Shown: piece by piece, positions 34,044 through 40,000 of the stretch
How positions within the stretch are numbered: position 1 is the stretch's first letter
Layout of the letters: each line of letters opens with the position of its first letter
Assembly: GCA_004356805.1 (NCBI GenBank)
Contig: SMXW01000028.1
Coordinates: forward strand, 1-40,000
From: Acidobacteriota bacterium
GTDB taxonomy: Bacteria; Actinomycetota; Acidimicrobiia; Spongiisociales; ZC4RG35
Reading direction: 5' to 3'
DNA length: 40,000 nucleotides
The notes under the pieces: model-generated
The model's input: only the letters and a program-made list of their open reading frames with translations
Databases searched by the model: none
Told to the model about the DNA's origin: nothing
Made by a program: the position numbers and the translations under genes

Positions 34044-34081
34044 GCTTCGCATGGGATCTGACAGTCCTTGGTGAATCGTGG

Positions 34082-34092
34082 GGTGTGACACC
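34082..34092 (+). repeat. 11-bp inverted repeat GGTGT-G-ACACC upstream of rpe
   Basis: A perfect 5-bp inverted repeat around one base, 20 bp before a TACACT hexamer. It could be an operator, but such short repeats occur by chance and it may mean nothing. Confidence 0.25.
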
Positions 34093-34112
34093 GGGCGAGT
34101 CGACGGCGCTCG

Positions 34113-34118
34113 TACACT
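34113..34118 (+). promoter_or_regulatory. Candidate -10 element of a leaderless rpe promoter
   Basis: TACACT fits TANNNT and ends 9 nt before the rpe GTG. No Shine-Dalgarno precedes the GTG, and no good -35 is visible. Confidence 0.35.
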
Positions 34119-34127
34119 TCATCGCCA

Positions 34128-34784
34128 GTGAACATAAAGATTGCGCCGTCACTTCTTGCCGCAGACTTCGCCCGACTGGAGTCCGAGATCAAGGGCATCG
34201 AAGATCATGTCGAGTGGCTACATCTTGACGTCATGGATGGTCACTTCGTGTCGAACATCTCCTTTGGGATACCGGTCATCGAAAGCGTCAGAGAGGTCAC
34301 GGACCTCTATTTCGACTGTCATGTGATGACGACCAACCCCGACAGCTATCTGGAGGATTTTGCCCGCGCTGGGGCGGACCTCGTCTCCATGCACATCGAA
34401 GCGATCCCCGATCCGACCGGTCCGGCCGAGCGCAGCAGGCAGGTGGGGCTCGATTTTGGCCTCGTCATCAATCCGATCACTCCGTTTGATGGAATCGCAC
34501 CATTTGTGGAGTTGTGTGATTTGGTGGTGGTGATGTCGGTTGAGCCGGGTTTCGGAGGCCAGTCTTTCCTTCCCGAGGTCCTGCCCAAGGTCGAGGCGGC
34601 TAGAGAATGGGTTGAGAACCGGGGTTTGACAGCCGATATTCAGGTCGATGGAGGTATCACACCCGATAACGCACGGATGGTTGTCGACGCCGGAGCCAAC
34701 GTGCTGGTTGTGGGATCTGCCGTATTCGGGGCAGACGATCCCCCGTCGGCGGTAATGGAGATAAGAAGTGCAGTGGAGAGCTAA
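34128..34784 (+). CDS. rpe: Ribulose-phosphate 3-epimerase
   Basis: Interconverts ribulose-5-phosphate and xylulose-5-phosphate in the pentose phosphate pathway (218 aa). IAPSLLAADFARLESEI, the metal/catalytic segment LHLDVMDGHFV, the His in DCHVMTTNPD, VVVMSVEPGFGGQSF and the catalytic Asp in QVDGGITPDNA are all present. MDGHFVSN has Ser where Pro is more common. The start is GTG at 34128. The product supplies ribulose-5-phosphate, a substrate of the RibB half of RibBA encoded downstream, which gives a metabolic reason for the linkage to the riboflavin genes. Confidence 0.95.
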   Translation: MNIKIAPSLLAADFARLESEIKGIEDHVEWLHLDVMDGHFVSNISFGIPVIESVREVTDLYFDCHVMTTNPDSYLEDFARAGADLVSMHIEAIPDPTGPAERSRQVGLDFGLVINPITPFDGIAPFVELCDLVVVMSVEPGFGGQSFLPEVLPKVEAAREWVENRGLTADIQVDGGITPDNARMVVDAGANVLVVGSAVFGADDPPSAVMEIRSAVES

Positions 34785-35714
34785 ATGAGTGATCGTGTCC
34801 TGGTAGCGGACGACGACCCGGACATCTTGAACGTGGTCAAGATCAACCTCGAGCTCGACGGCTTTGAGGTCGATACCGCCGTCGATGGCGAGGACGCCAT
34901 GCAGAAGGCAACGTCCAGTCCACCGAACGTGATCATCCTCGACATCATGATGCCGAGGATGGATGGGTTGACGGCTTTGCATCGTCTCCGCAGTCAAGCC
35001 GGGACCGCCAACATCCCGATCATCCTTCTGACCGCCCGCGGACTACCCGAGGACCGGGTGCGTGGTCTCGAACTCGGCGCCGACGATTACATCACCAAGC
35101 CGTTCGATATCACGGAGTTGGCAGCGAGGGTCAAGGCCGTCCTTCGAAGAACTCAAGCGGCTCGGGACCTGTCACCGCTCACCGGTCTGCCCGGCAACTT
35201 CAAGATCACGGCTGAGATCGAGGATTGCATCCGCGAGGAACGTGCGTTCGCACTGGTCCATGGTGATCTGGACAACTTCAAGGCCTTCAACGATCACTAC
35301 GGATTCATGCGCGGCGATGAGGTAATTCGCTTTTGCGCATCGAGCTTCAACGAGGCTGTGGAGAGTCTTGGAATGGCCGACACCTTTATCGGGCACATCG
35401 GGGGAGACGACTTCGTGGCCATCATCCCGCCCGAGATGTCAGAGCTGTTTGCCAAGGAAGTCATCGAGCGATTCGACGACGGGATACTGGACCTCTACGA
35501 CACGGCAGATGCCCTCCGCGGCTACATCGAAGTGATCGATCGTCGAGGTGAGCGTTACGCCTTTCCAGTTGTGTCGCTGTCCCTGGGTGTAGCGTCTACC
35601 CATGTGCGAGAAATCGGCACGCAATGGGAGGCGTCGGCGATAGCGGTGGAAATGAAAGAGTTCGCAAAGAAGCAGCAAGGCTCGACATACCGCATCGATC
35701 GTCGCACGGCATAG
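34785..35714 (+). CDS. Response regulator with REC and GGDEF-type domains
   Basis: A 309-aa cytoplasmic protein. The REC domain (about 1-125) has an intact phosphorylation site: acidic DDD at 9-11, phosphoacceptor Asp53 in ILDIMMPRMDG, Thr83 and Lys105 in ITKPFD. The second domain (about 130-305) is GGDEF-like, with LTGLPGN, DLDNFKAFNDHYGFMRGDEVI and GGDDF at residues 206-210. The GG(D/E)(D/E)F site is kept, but the usual GHxxGD reads GFMRGD and no RxxD inhibitory site precedes it, so diguanylate cyclase activity is uncertain. It starts right after the rpe stop and ends at the ribD GTG, so it is co-transcribed with housekeeping genes. No cognate histidine kinase is nearby. Confidence 0.88.
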   Translation: MSDRVLVADDDPDILNVVKINLELDGFEVDTAVDGEDAMQKATSSPPNVIILDIMMPRMDGLTALHRLRSQAGTANIPIILLTARGLPEDRVRGLELGADDYITKPFDITELAARVKAVLRRTQAARDLSPLTGLPGNFKITAEIEDCIREERAFALVHGDLDNFKAFNDHYGFMRGDEVIRFCASSFNEAVESLGMADTFIGHIGGDDFVAIIPPEMSELFAKEVIERFDDGILDLYDTADALRGYIEVIDRRGERYAFPVVSLSLGVASTHVREIGTQWEASAIAVEMKEFAKKQQGSTYRIDRRTA

Positions 35715-36764
35715 GTGGTCGACGACCGCCACATGCGACGCGCCATCGAACTGGCGCGAACCCATAAGACCCACCCCAACCCACGGGTTGGTGCCGTTGT
35801 GGTCGATGATTCAGGTCTGGTCATTGGCGAAGGCGCCCATCTCGGGGCTGGAGACGATCACGCCGAGGTTGTTGCCTTGCGGGCTGCCGACACGGCGGCT
35901 GCCGGATCCACGTTGTACGTCACATTGGAACCCTGCGCCCATCACGGACGGACCCCTCCATGTGTTGAGGCGGTCATCGCAGCCGGTATCCGGCGGGTTG
36001 TAGTCGGGGCGGGCGATCCGGATGATCGAGTAGCGGGGTCGGGGATCGCTCGTTTACAAGAGGCGGGAGTGGAGGTCGTGGAGGGCGTCCTGACGGCTGA
36101 TGTTCGGGAGTTGGATCATGGCTACTTCCGCCACCGGGAGACAGGTCTGCCAGGCGTGACACTCAAATATGCCATGACGCTGGACGGTGCGGTCGCAGCC
36201 GCCGACGGAACATCGCAGTGGATCACCTCCGAGGAGGCTCGGATGGATGCCCATCGTCTGCGTGCGAATGCCGATGCTGTCGTTGTCGGCGCCGGGACAC
36301 TTCGAATCGATGATCCCCGGCTGAGTGTGCGTATTCCGGGTTATGACGGTCCTCAGCCCGTCCCGGTTGTCGTGGCCGGGACCGGCGACCTCCCTGATAC
36401 TGCTCGGATCTGGGAGAGGGAGCCGGTGGTGTTGTCAACCACCGATCGCAAGGTTCCCTCGGGTCGGGTAGTGCATGTTGAAGGGGCGGATGGTCTTCCA
36501 GATCCGAGGTCGGCGTGCCACATCCTCTCCGAGCTCGGGTACCTCGATGTTTTGGTCGAGGGCGGTGCCAGGCTGGCGGGGGAGTGGTGGAGGGCTGGCG
36601 TTGTGAGTCGTGGCGTGGTTTATCTCGGAGCGATGGTGGGTGGCGGCAGTGGAATCAGCCCGCTCGCTGGAGCGTTCAAGACCATCGATGACGCGGCAGT
36701 CGTGTCGTTGACCGGGATACGTAGCCTTGGTCCCGACTATCGAATCGACTTCGAGCTGAAGTAG
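35715..36764 (+). CDS. ribD: Riboflavin biosynthesis deaminase/reductase
   Basis: Bifunctional enzyme deaminating and then reducing the pyrimidine intermediate of riboflavin synthesis (349 aa). The deaminase domain (about 1-145) begins MRRAIELARTHKTHPNPRVGAVVV. It has the zinc motif HAE near residue 49 and PCAHHGRTPPC near 74-84. The reductase domain begins near LPGVTLKYAMTLDGAVA and includes SQWITSEEAR, DAVVVGAGTLRIDDPRL and LVEGGARLAGE. The GTG at 35715 directly follows the preceding stop; ATG 35733 is an alternative six codons in. No FMN riboswitch fits, as there is no leader. Confidence 0.95.
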   Translation: MVDDRHMRRAIELARTHKTHPNPRVGAVVVDDSGLVIGEGAHLGAGDDHAEVVALRAADTAAAGSTLYVTLEPCAHHGRTPPCVEAVIAAGIRRVVVGAGDPDDRVAGSGIARLQEAGVEVVEGVLTADVRELDHGYFRHRETGLPGVTLKYAMTLDGAVAAADGTSQWITSEEARMDAHRLRANADAVVVGAGTLRIDDPRLSVRIPGYDGPQPVPVVVAGTGDLPDTARIWEREPVVLSTTDRKVPSGRVVHVEGADGLPDPRSACHILSELGYLDVLVEGGARLAGEWWRAGVVSRGVVYLGAMVGGGSGISPLAGAFKTIDDAAVVSLTGIRSLGPDYRIDFELK

Positions 36765-36767
36765 CCA

Positions 36768-37358
36768 ATGTTCACAGGAATCGTAGAACAAATCGGATCC
36801 GTCTTAGAAGTCACCGAACAGGCCGAGGGGCTCAGGCTGGTCCTGTCCGGCCAGGGCCTCGTCGAGTTGTCCGTGGGGGCTTCCATCGCTGTGAACGGCG
36901 TTTGTCTGACCGCTGTGAAGGTGGAAGGCGAGAGGGTCACAGTCGAGGTGATTCCGGAGACCTTGAATCGGACCAACCTGAGCGAGGTCGGACCAGGCGG
37001 AAGTGTCAATCTGGAAAGGCCAATGCGTGCCGACGGCCGATTCGATGGCCACATCGTCCAGGGTCACGTCGATGGCGTCGGCGTGGTCAGCGCCATCAGC
37101 CATGATGACGGGGGCACGTTGATGACCATCGAGGCGCCGGCGGCTCTCATGTCGTTCATAGTTGAGAAAGGCTCGATCACAGTCGATGGCGTGAGTCTGA
37201 CGGTTGCGGCGATGACCGCGGGGTCGTTCTCCGTCGCCCTGATCCCGCAAACACTCGATTTCACGACTCTCGGTTTGCGGAAACCCGGAGACACCGTAAA
37301 CCTGGAGAATGACGTAATTGCCAAGTACGTGGAGAGACTGTTGGAAGCAAGAGAGTGA
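36768..37358 (+). CDS. ribE: Riboflavin synthase alpha chain
   Basis: Dismutates two lumazine molecules to riboflavin (196 aa). It shows the two-fold repeated barrel: first [12 protein letters not shown] and [12 protein letters not shown], then the second barrel start [19 protein letters not shown] and [35 protein letters not shown] and [24 protein letters not shown] are the paired signatures. Only three bases separate it from ribD, and its stop overlaps the ribBA GTG (GTGA). Confidence 0.96.
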   Translation: MFTGIVEQIGSVLEVTEQAEGLRLVLSGQGLVELSVGASIAVNGVCLTAVKVEGERVTVEVIPETLNRTNLSEVGPGGSVNLERPMRADGRFDGHIVQGHVDGVGVVSAISHDDGGTLMTIEAPAALMSFIVEKGSITVDGVSLTVAAMTAGSFSVALIPQTLDFTTLGLRKPGDTVNLENDVIAKYVERLLEARE

Positions 37359-38569
37359 CGTTCGCACGGATCGAGGAGGTAATCGAGGCGATCTCCCGCG
37401 GGGAGATGGTGGTAATGGTCGATGACGAAGATCGTGAGAACGAAGGCGATCTCATCATTGCTGCCGAAGATGCCACGCCTGACAAGGTTGGCATGATGCT
37501 CCGACACACCAGCGGCATCATCTGTCTCCCCATCGTTGGCGAGCGTCTCGATGAGCTCGATCTTCCGATGATGGTTACCGATAACACAGATGTGCGTCGA
37601 ACGGCGTTCACCGTCTCGATTGACGCTGCCCAGGGCACCACCACCGGTATCTCCGCCACCGACCGTTGCCGGACGATCAAGACGGTCCTCGACCCGAATA
37701 CCAAGCCGGGGGACCTGGCCCGACCCGGCCACATGTACCCCTTGCGATACGAGCCCGGTGGTGTGATGAAACGGGCCGGGCACACCGAGGCCGCTGTGGA
37801 CCTCGCCCGTCTTGCTGGTAAGTACCCGGCCGGTGTGCTCGCGGAGATCATGAATGACGACGGCACTGTGGCGCGGCTTCCCGAGCTCGAGCGTTTTGCC
37901 AAGGAGCACGAACTGGCCATGGGGACCATTGCCGACCTGATCGCGTATCGACGTAGGACGGAGAAGCTGGTGGAGCGTGTGGTCGAAGCTCGCGTCCCGA
38001 CACGCCATGGAACGTTCACAGCGGTCGGGTATCGCTCGTTGGTCGATGATCGTCAACACATGGCTCTGGTCATGGGTGAGCTTGGCGACGGCGAAGCCGT
38101 TCTCACACGCGTCCATTCAGAGTGCTTGACCGGAGATGTGTTCGGAAGTCTTCGTTGTGACTGCGGTCAACAGTTGGACGAGGCTCTGGGGCGAATTGGG
38201 AAAGAGGGTCGAGGGGTCGTTCTCTACATCAGAGGCCACGAGGGGAGGGGCATCGGGCTGCTTCACAAGCTGGCGGCATACCGGCTCCAGGATGAGGGCC
38301 TCGATACCGTGGACGCCAACGTGAACCTTGGGCTGCCCGTTGATTCACGTGACTACGGGGTGGGTGCCCAGATTCTCTACGACCTCGGCGTCCGGTCGAT
38401 GCGTCTCATGACCAACAATCCGACCAAGCGGGCTGGAATCGAAGGTTATGGACTCTCCATTCTCGAGCAGATCCCCCTGTCGGTCGAGGCCAACGACGAA
38501 AACCGTGAATACCTCCAAACCAAGGTCAATCGACTCGGGCACCAGCTCGAGATGGACGAAGCAGAGTGA
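37355..38569 (+). CDS. ribBA: Bifunctional 3,4-dihydroxy-2-butanone-4-phosphate synthase/GTP cyclohydrolase II
   Basis: Two entry reactions of riboflavin synthesis on one chain (404 aa). The RibB half (about 1-200) has [13 protein letters not shown] (about 22-34), [10 protein letters not shown] and the catalytic [16 protein letters not shown]. The RibA half (about 205-404) has the zinc motif [19 protein letters not shown] (about 253-271), with three Cys. [12 protein letters not shown] and [18 protein letters not shown] are also present. Both active sites look complete. Substrates are ribulose-5-phosphate and GTP. The start GTG overlaps ribE, and the stop overlaps the ribH GTG. Confidence 0.96.
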   Translation: MTFARIEEVIEAISRGEMVVMVDDEDRENEGDLIIAAEDATPDKVGMMLRHTSGIICLPIVGERLDELDLPMMVTDNTDVRRTAFTVSIDAAQGTTTGISATDRCRTIKTVLDPNTKPGDLARPGHMYPLRYEPGGVMKRAGHTEAAVDLARLAGKYPAGVLAEIMNDDGTVARLPELERFAKEHELAMGTIADLIAYRRRTEKLVERVVEARVPTRHGTFTAVGYRSLVDDRQHMALVMGELGDGEAVLTRVHSECLTGDVFGSLRCDCGQQLDEALGRIGKEGRGVVLYIRGHEGRGIGLLHKLAAYRLQDEGLDTVDANVNLGLPVDSRDYGVGAQILYDLGVRSMRLMTNNPTKRAGIEGYGLSILEQIPLSVEANDENREYLQTKVNRLGHQLEMDEAE

Positions 38570-39030
38570 CGACGATTATCGAAGGGGGCACCGACGGCGC
38601 CGGGCTCCATATCGGTGTGGCGGTGGCGTCATGGAACCAGACAATCACAGACCGTCTCCTGGGTGGGGCCACAGCACGCTGTGAGGAGCTGGGCGTGTCG
38701 GAGGTCACGGTTCTGCGTGTGCCGGGAGCCCTTGAGCTCCCCCTCGCGGCCAAAGCTCTCGCAGACTTGGGATGTGACGCGGTTGTGGCCATCGGCACGG
38801 TCGTGAAGGGCGACACGGATCACTATGAAATTGTTGTCCGAGAGTCGACCACAGGAATCACCAGGGTCGCCCTCGATACCGGGATACCGGTGACAAACGC
38901 CATTCTCGCAGTTCACGAGTACAGCCACGCCGTCGAACGCTCGGAGCAAATAGATGCAAACAAGGGCGTTGAGGCGGTCGATGCCGCCATTTTGATGGCG
39001 ACTGCTTTGGCCAGACTAGAGATCCGCTGA
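38566..39030 (+). CDS. ribH: 6,7-dimethyl-8-ribityllumazine synthase, divergent
   Basis: Joins the RibA/RibD-derived pyrimidine to the RibB product (154 aa). [14 protein letters not shown] near the N-terminus, [35 protein letters not shown] with the catalytic His, and [13 protein letters not shown] with the phosphate-binding Arg are present. The sequence departs from the family at the usual GVLT stretch, which reads [11 protein letters not shown] here, and Trp replaces the common Phe in the SWN motif. Position after ribBA and retention of the key residues still make RibH the best call. The start is GTG 38566 (GTGA overlap with ribBA). Confidence 0.9.
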   Translation: MTTIIEGGTDGAGLHIGVAVASWNQTITDRLLGGATARCEELGVSEVTVLRVPGALELPLAAKALADLGCDAVVAIGTVVKGDTDHYEIVVRESTTGITRVALDTGIPVTNAILAVHEYSHAVERSEQIDANKGVEAVDAAILMATALARLEIR

Positions 39031-39060
39031 GGCGCCGGATGCGGGGTCGAACCTCTTCGC

Positions 39061-39069
39061 TGGTATCCT
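39061..39069 (+). promoter_or_regulatory. Candidate extended -10 promoter for infC-rpmI
   Basis: TGGTATCCT matches the extended -10 form TGNTATNNT, which can work without a strong -35. It would start the transcript near 39076 and give a leader of about 165 nt containing all the hairpins described. Confidence 0.5.
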
Positions 39070-39094
39070 TTTCAGGACAACACATAGCAAGAGC

Positions 39095-39110
39095 GGAAGC
39101 TGCTGCTTCC
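39095..39110 (+). promoter_or_regulatory. Leader hairpin overlapping a possible antiterminator arm
   Basis: GGAAGC (39095-39100) pairs perfectly with GCTTCC (39105-39110) around TGCT. The overlapping segment CTGCTGC (39100-39106) is also complementary to GCAGCAG (39189-39195), the left arm of the downstream terminator. The two pairings are mutually exclusive, which is how attenuators switch. Confidence 0.5.
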
Positions 39111-39188
39111 CCACCCGGCCGCAGATCTCGGGAGCAATCCCGAATCGAGCGAGCCGAGGTCACTGGAGAACCGGAACTATCGGTGTAT

Positions 39189-39215
39189 GCAGCAGGTTTT
39201 CGCCTGCTGCTTTTT
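39189..39215 (+). terminator. Intrinsic terminator/attenuator in the infC leader
   Basis: GCAGCAGG (39189-39196) and CCTGCTGC (39203-39210) form a perfect 8-bp stem with the loop TTTTCG, followed at once by TTTTT (39211-39215) and ATTTG. This is a textbook intrinsic terminator. It is 26 nt upstream of the infC start, downstream of a promoter candidate, so it more likely attenuates infC than ends the rib operon, though it could also do the latter for transcripts reading through from ribH. Confidence 0.85.
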
Positions 39216-39241
39216 ATTTGCTACCAACAGGAGGTATAGGC

Positions 39242-39793
39242 ATCAGCGAGCTGCGCGTGAACGGTGGGATACGGGCCAAGGAGGTTCGTGTGGTCGCACC
39301 AGATGGAGAGCAGATCGGAATCAAGAAACTCAATGAGGCGCTTTGGCTTGCGGAGCAGCTGGATCTCGACCTCGTCGAGGTAGCCCCCAAGGCCAAGCCA
39401 CCGGTCTGCCGGTTGATGGACTACGGAAGATACAAATACGAACAGTCGGTCAAGCAGCGCGAGGCTCGAAGAAATCAGACTCGCACAACGATAAAAGAGC
39501 TCCGTATGCGGGTGCGGATAGGTGACCACGATTTCGATATCACCCGGCGCAAGGCCCAGGAGTTTCTCCAGGGGTACGACAAGGTCAAAGTCACCATTCG
39601 GTTCCGGGGTAGGGAAAACGAACGACCTTCCTTCGGGAAGGACCTCATGGAACGACTGGCGACCGATCTATCGGAGTTCGGGACTGTTGAACAGCCTCCG
39701 AAGGTGGAAGGCGGTTCGATGACGATGGTGCTGTCTCCCATGAAACGGACCAAGACGCGAGTTGTGAAACGCGAAAAGCAGGAAAACGAGTAG
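39242..39793 (+). CDS. infC: Translation initiation factor IF-3 (probable AUC start codon)
   Basis: IF-3 (183 aa from the start chosen) proofreads the start codon and initiator tRNA on the 30S subunit. The N-terminal domain reads ELRVNGGIRAKEVRVVAPDGEQIG, then LDLVEVAPKAKPPVCRLMDYGRYKYEQ, and the C-terminal domain has the GDHDFDITRRKAQEFLQGYDKVKVTIRFRGRE signature. No ATG, GTG or TTG fits: the nearest in-frame TTG (39218) lies before the AGGAGG (39229-39234). The ATC at 39242 is 7 nt after that sequence and begins the protein as expected; ATA 39236 is too close. Use of a rare AUU/AUC/AUA start is known for infC, where IF-3 represses its own translation. Operon infC-rpmI-(rplT). Confidence 0.93.
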   Translation: MSELRVNGGIRAKEVRVVAPDGEQIGIKKLNEALWLAEQLDLDLVEVAPKAKPPVCRLMDYGRYKYEQSVKQREARRNQTRTTIKELRMRVRIGDHDFDITRRKAQEFLQGYDKVKVTIRFRGRENERPSFGKDLMERLATDLSEFGTVEQPPKVEGGSMTMVLSPMKRTKTRVVKREKQENE

Positions 39794-39802
39794 GAGGACG
39801 CC

Positions 39803-39997
39803 GTGCCAAAGATGAAGACACATAGCGGCGCCAAGAAGAGAATCAAGGTGACCGGCTCCGGCAAACTCATGCGCCGTCAAGCCGGCCGCGGCCATCTTCG
39901 CCTTGCCAAAGGCAAGTCGACATACCGGCGGAGGTCGGGCGAAGTCGGGATGGCTCCCGGTGACGCCAAAGTCATCAAGAAGCAACTCGGTCGCTGA
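39803..39997 (+). CDS. rpmI: Ribosomal protein L35
   Basis: A 64-aa, very basic large-subunit protein. MPKMKTHSGAKKRIKVTGSGKLMRRQAGRGH is the standard L35 N-terminal half, and the end is typical of the family. The start is GTG at 39803 with AGGAGG at 39792-39797, 5 nt upstream and overlapping the infC stop. The stop at 39995-39997 is 3 bases from the window end; rplT (L20) is expected next. Confidence 0.97.
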   Translation: MPKMKTHSGAKKRIKVTGSGKLMRRQAGRGHLRLAKGKSTYRRRSGEVGMAPGDAKVIKKQLGR

Positions 39998-40000
39998 CCC

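Larger units (their letters stand above)
39031..39241 (+). promoter_or_regulatory. infC leader region
   Basis: The longest gene-free stretch in the window. It holds an extended -10 promoter candidate (39061-39069), a GGAAGC-TGCT-GCTTCC hairpin (39095-39110), a hairpin with a GNRA loop (TCGGGA-GCAA-TCCCGA, 39128-39143) and a perfect intrinsic terminator (39189-39215). AGGAGG (39229-39234) precedes the infC start. A terminator inside the leader of an essential gene suggests conditional read-through. I do not recognise a named Rfam leader here. Confidence 0.7.

Noticed and set aside
35690..35720. Possible FMN riboswitch before ribD
   Set aside because: ribD starts directly at the stop of the preceding gene; there is no leader.
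37064..38116. Long open frame of 350 codons on the minus strand
   Set aside because: It lies antisense to ribE and ribBA, both strongly supported; no family features.
1..40000. Mobile elements, CRISPR arrays, prophage, tRNA or rRNA genes, defence systems
   Set aside because: None seen on reading both strands: no transposase or integrase, no spaced direct repeats, no tRNA cloverleaf, and every sizeable frame is accounted for by core genes.

Overview
The window is a gene-dense bacterial chromosome segment of moderately high GC. Every gene I can support lies on the + strand. Gene content and order are those of an actinobacterial core region: secD-secF-apt-rel, hisS-aspS, alaS-ruvX-mltG-aroE, aroC-aroK-aroB-efp-nusB, pyrR-pyrB-pyrC-carA-carB-pyrD-pyrF, mihF-gmk-rpoZ-coaBC-metK-priA-def-fmt, rpe, ribD-ribE-ribBA-ribH and infC-rpmI. 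An actinobacterial integration host factor (mIHF type) and a PriA that has lost its helicase motifs both support this. A deep-branching, Acidimicrobiia-like lineage is my best guess, but no rRNA marker is present to test it. No mobile element, CRISPR array, tRNA or rRNA is visible.

Layout. 1-4503: the end of SecD, SecF, adenine phosphoribosyltransferase, the bifunctional (p)ppGpp enzyme and a metallo-beta-lactamase-fold hydrolase. 4637-10310: three aminoacyl-tRNA synthetases (His, Asp, Ala). 10307-17328: RuvX, MltG and the shikimate enzymes AroE, AroC, AroK and AroB; a DUF4388-like protein and a lone prepilin peptidase sit inside the shikimate cluster. 17367-18469: EF-P and a NusB carrying an extra IF2_N-like domain. 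18470-27331: a pyrimidine operon behind a PyrR-binding RNA leader. 27428-32566: mIHF, guanylate kinase, RNA polymerase omega, CoaBC, MetK and PriA. 32632-34784: peptide deformylase, Met-tRNA formyltransferase and ribulose-phosphate epimerase. 34785-39030: a REC-GGDEF-type protein followed by the riboflavin genes. 39031-39997: a long structured leader, infC starting at a probable AUC codon, and rpmI; rplT presumably follows.

Most genes overlap by 1-20 bases (ATGA, GTGA or TGATG junctions) or nearly touch, which suggests long co-transcribed and translationally coupled units. The few gaps are informative. The pyrR leader (18470-18628) carries a PyrR site without a terminator. The infC leader (39031-39241) carries a perfect intrinsic terminator and a possible antiterminator. 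The mihF leader carries a 9-bp inverted repeat. Several genes without a Shine-Dalgarno sequence have a TANNNT hexamer 6-10 nt before the start, consistent with leaderless transcripts.

No wholly new multi-gene system is evident. The most unusual items are the IF2_N-NusB fusion, the infC leader with its AUC start, the pseudo-helicase PriA, the class 1B-like PyrD without an adjacent PyrK, the orphan prepilin peptidase with its DUF4388 neighbour, and the REC-GGDDF regulator ahead of the riboflavin genes.
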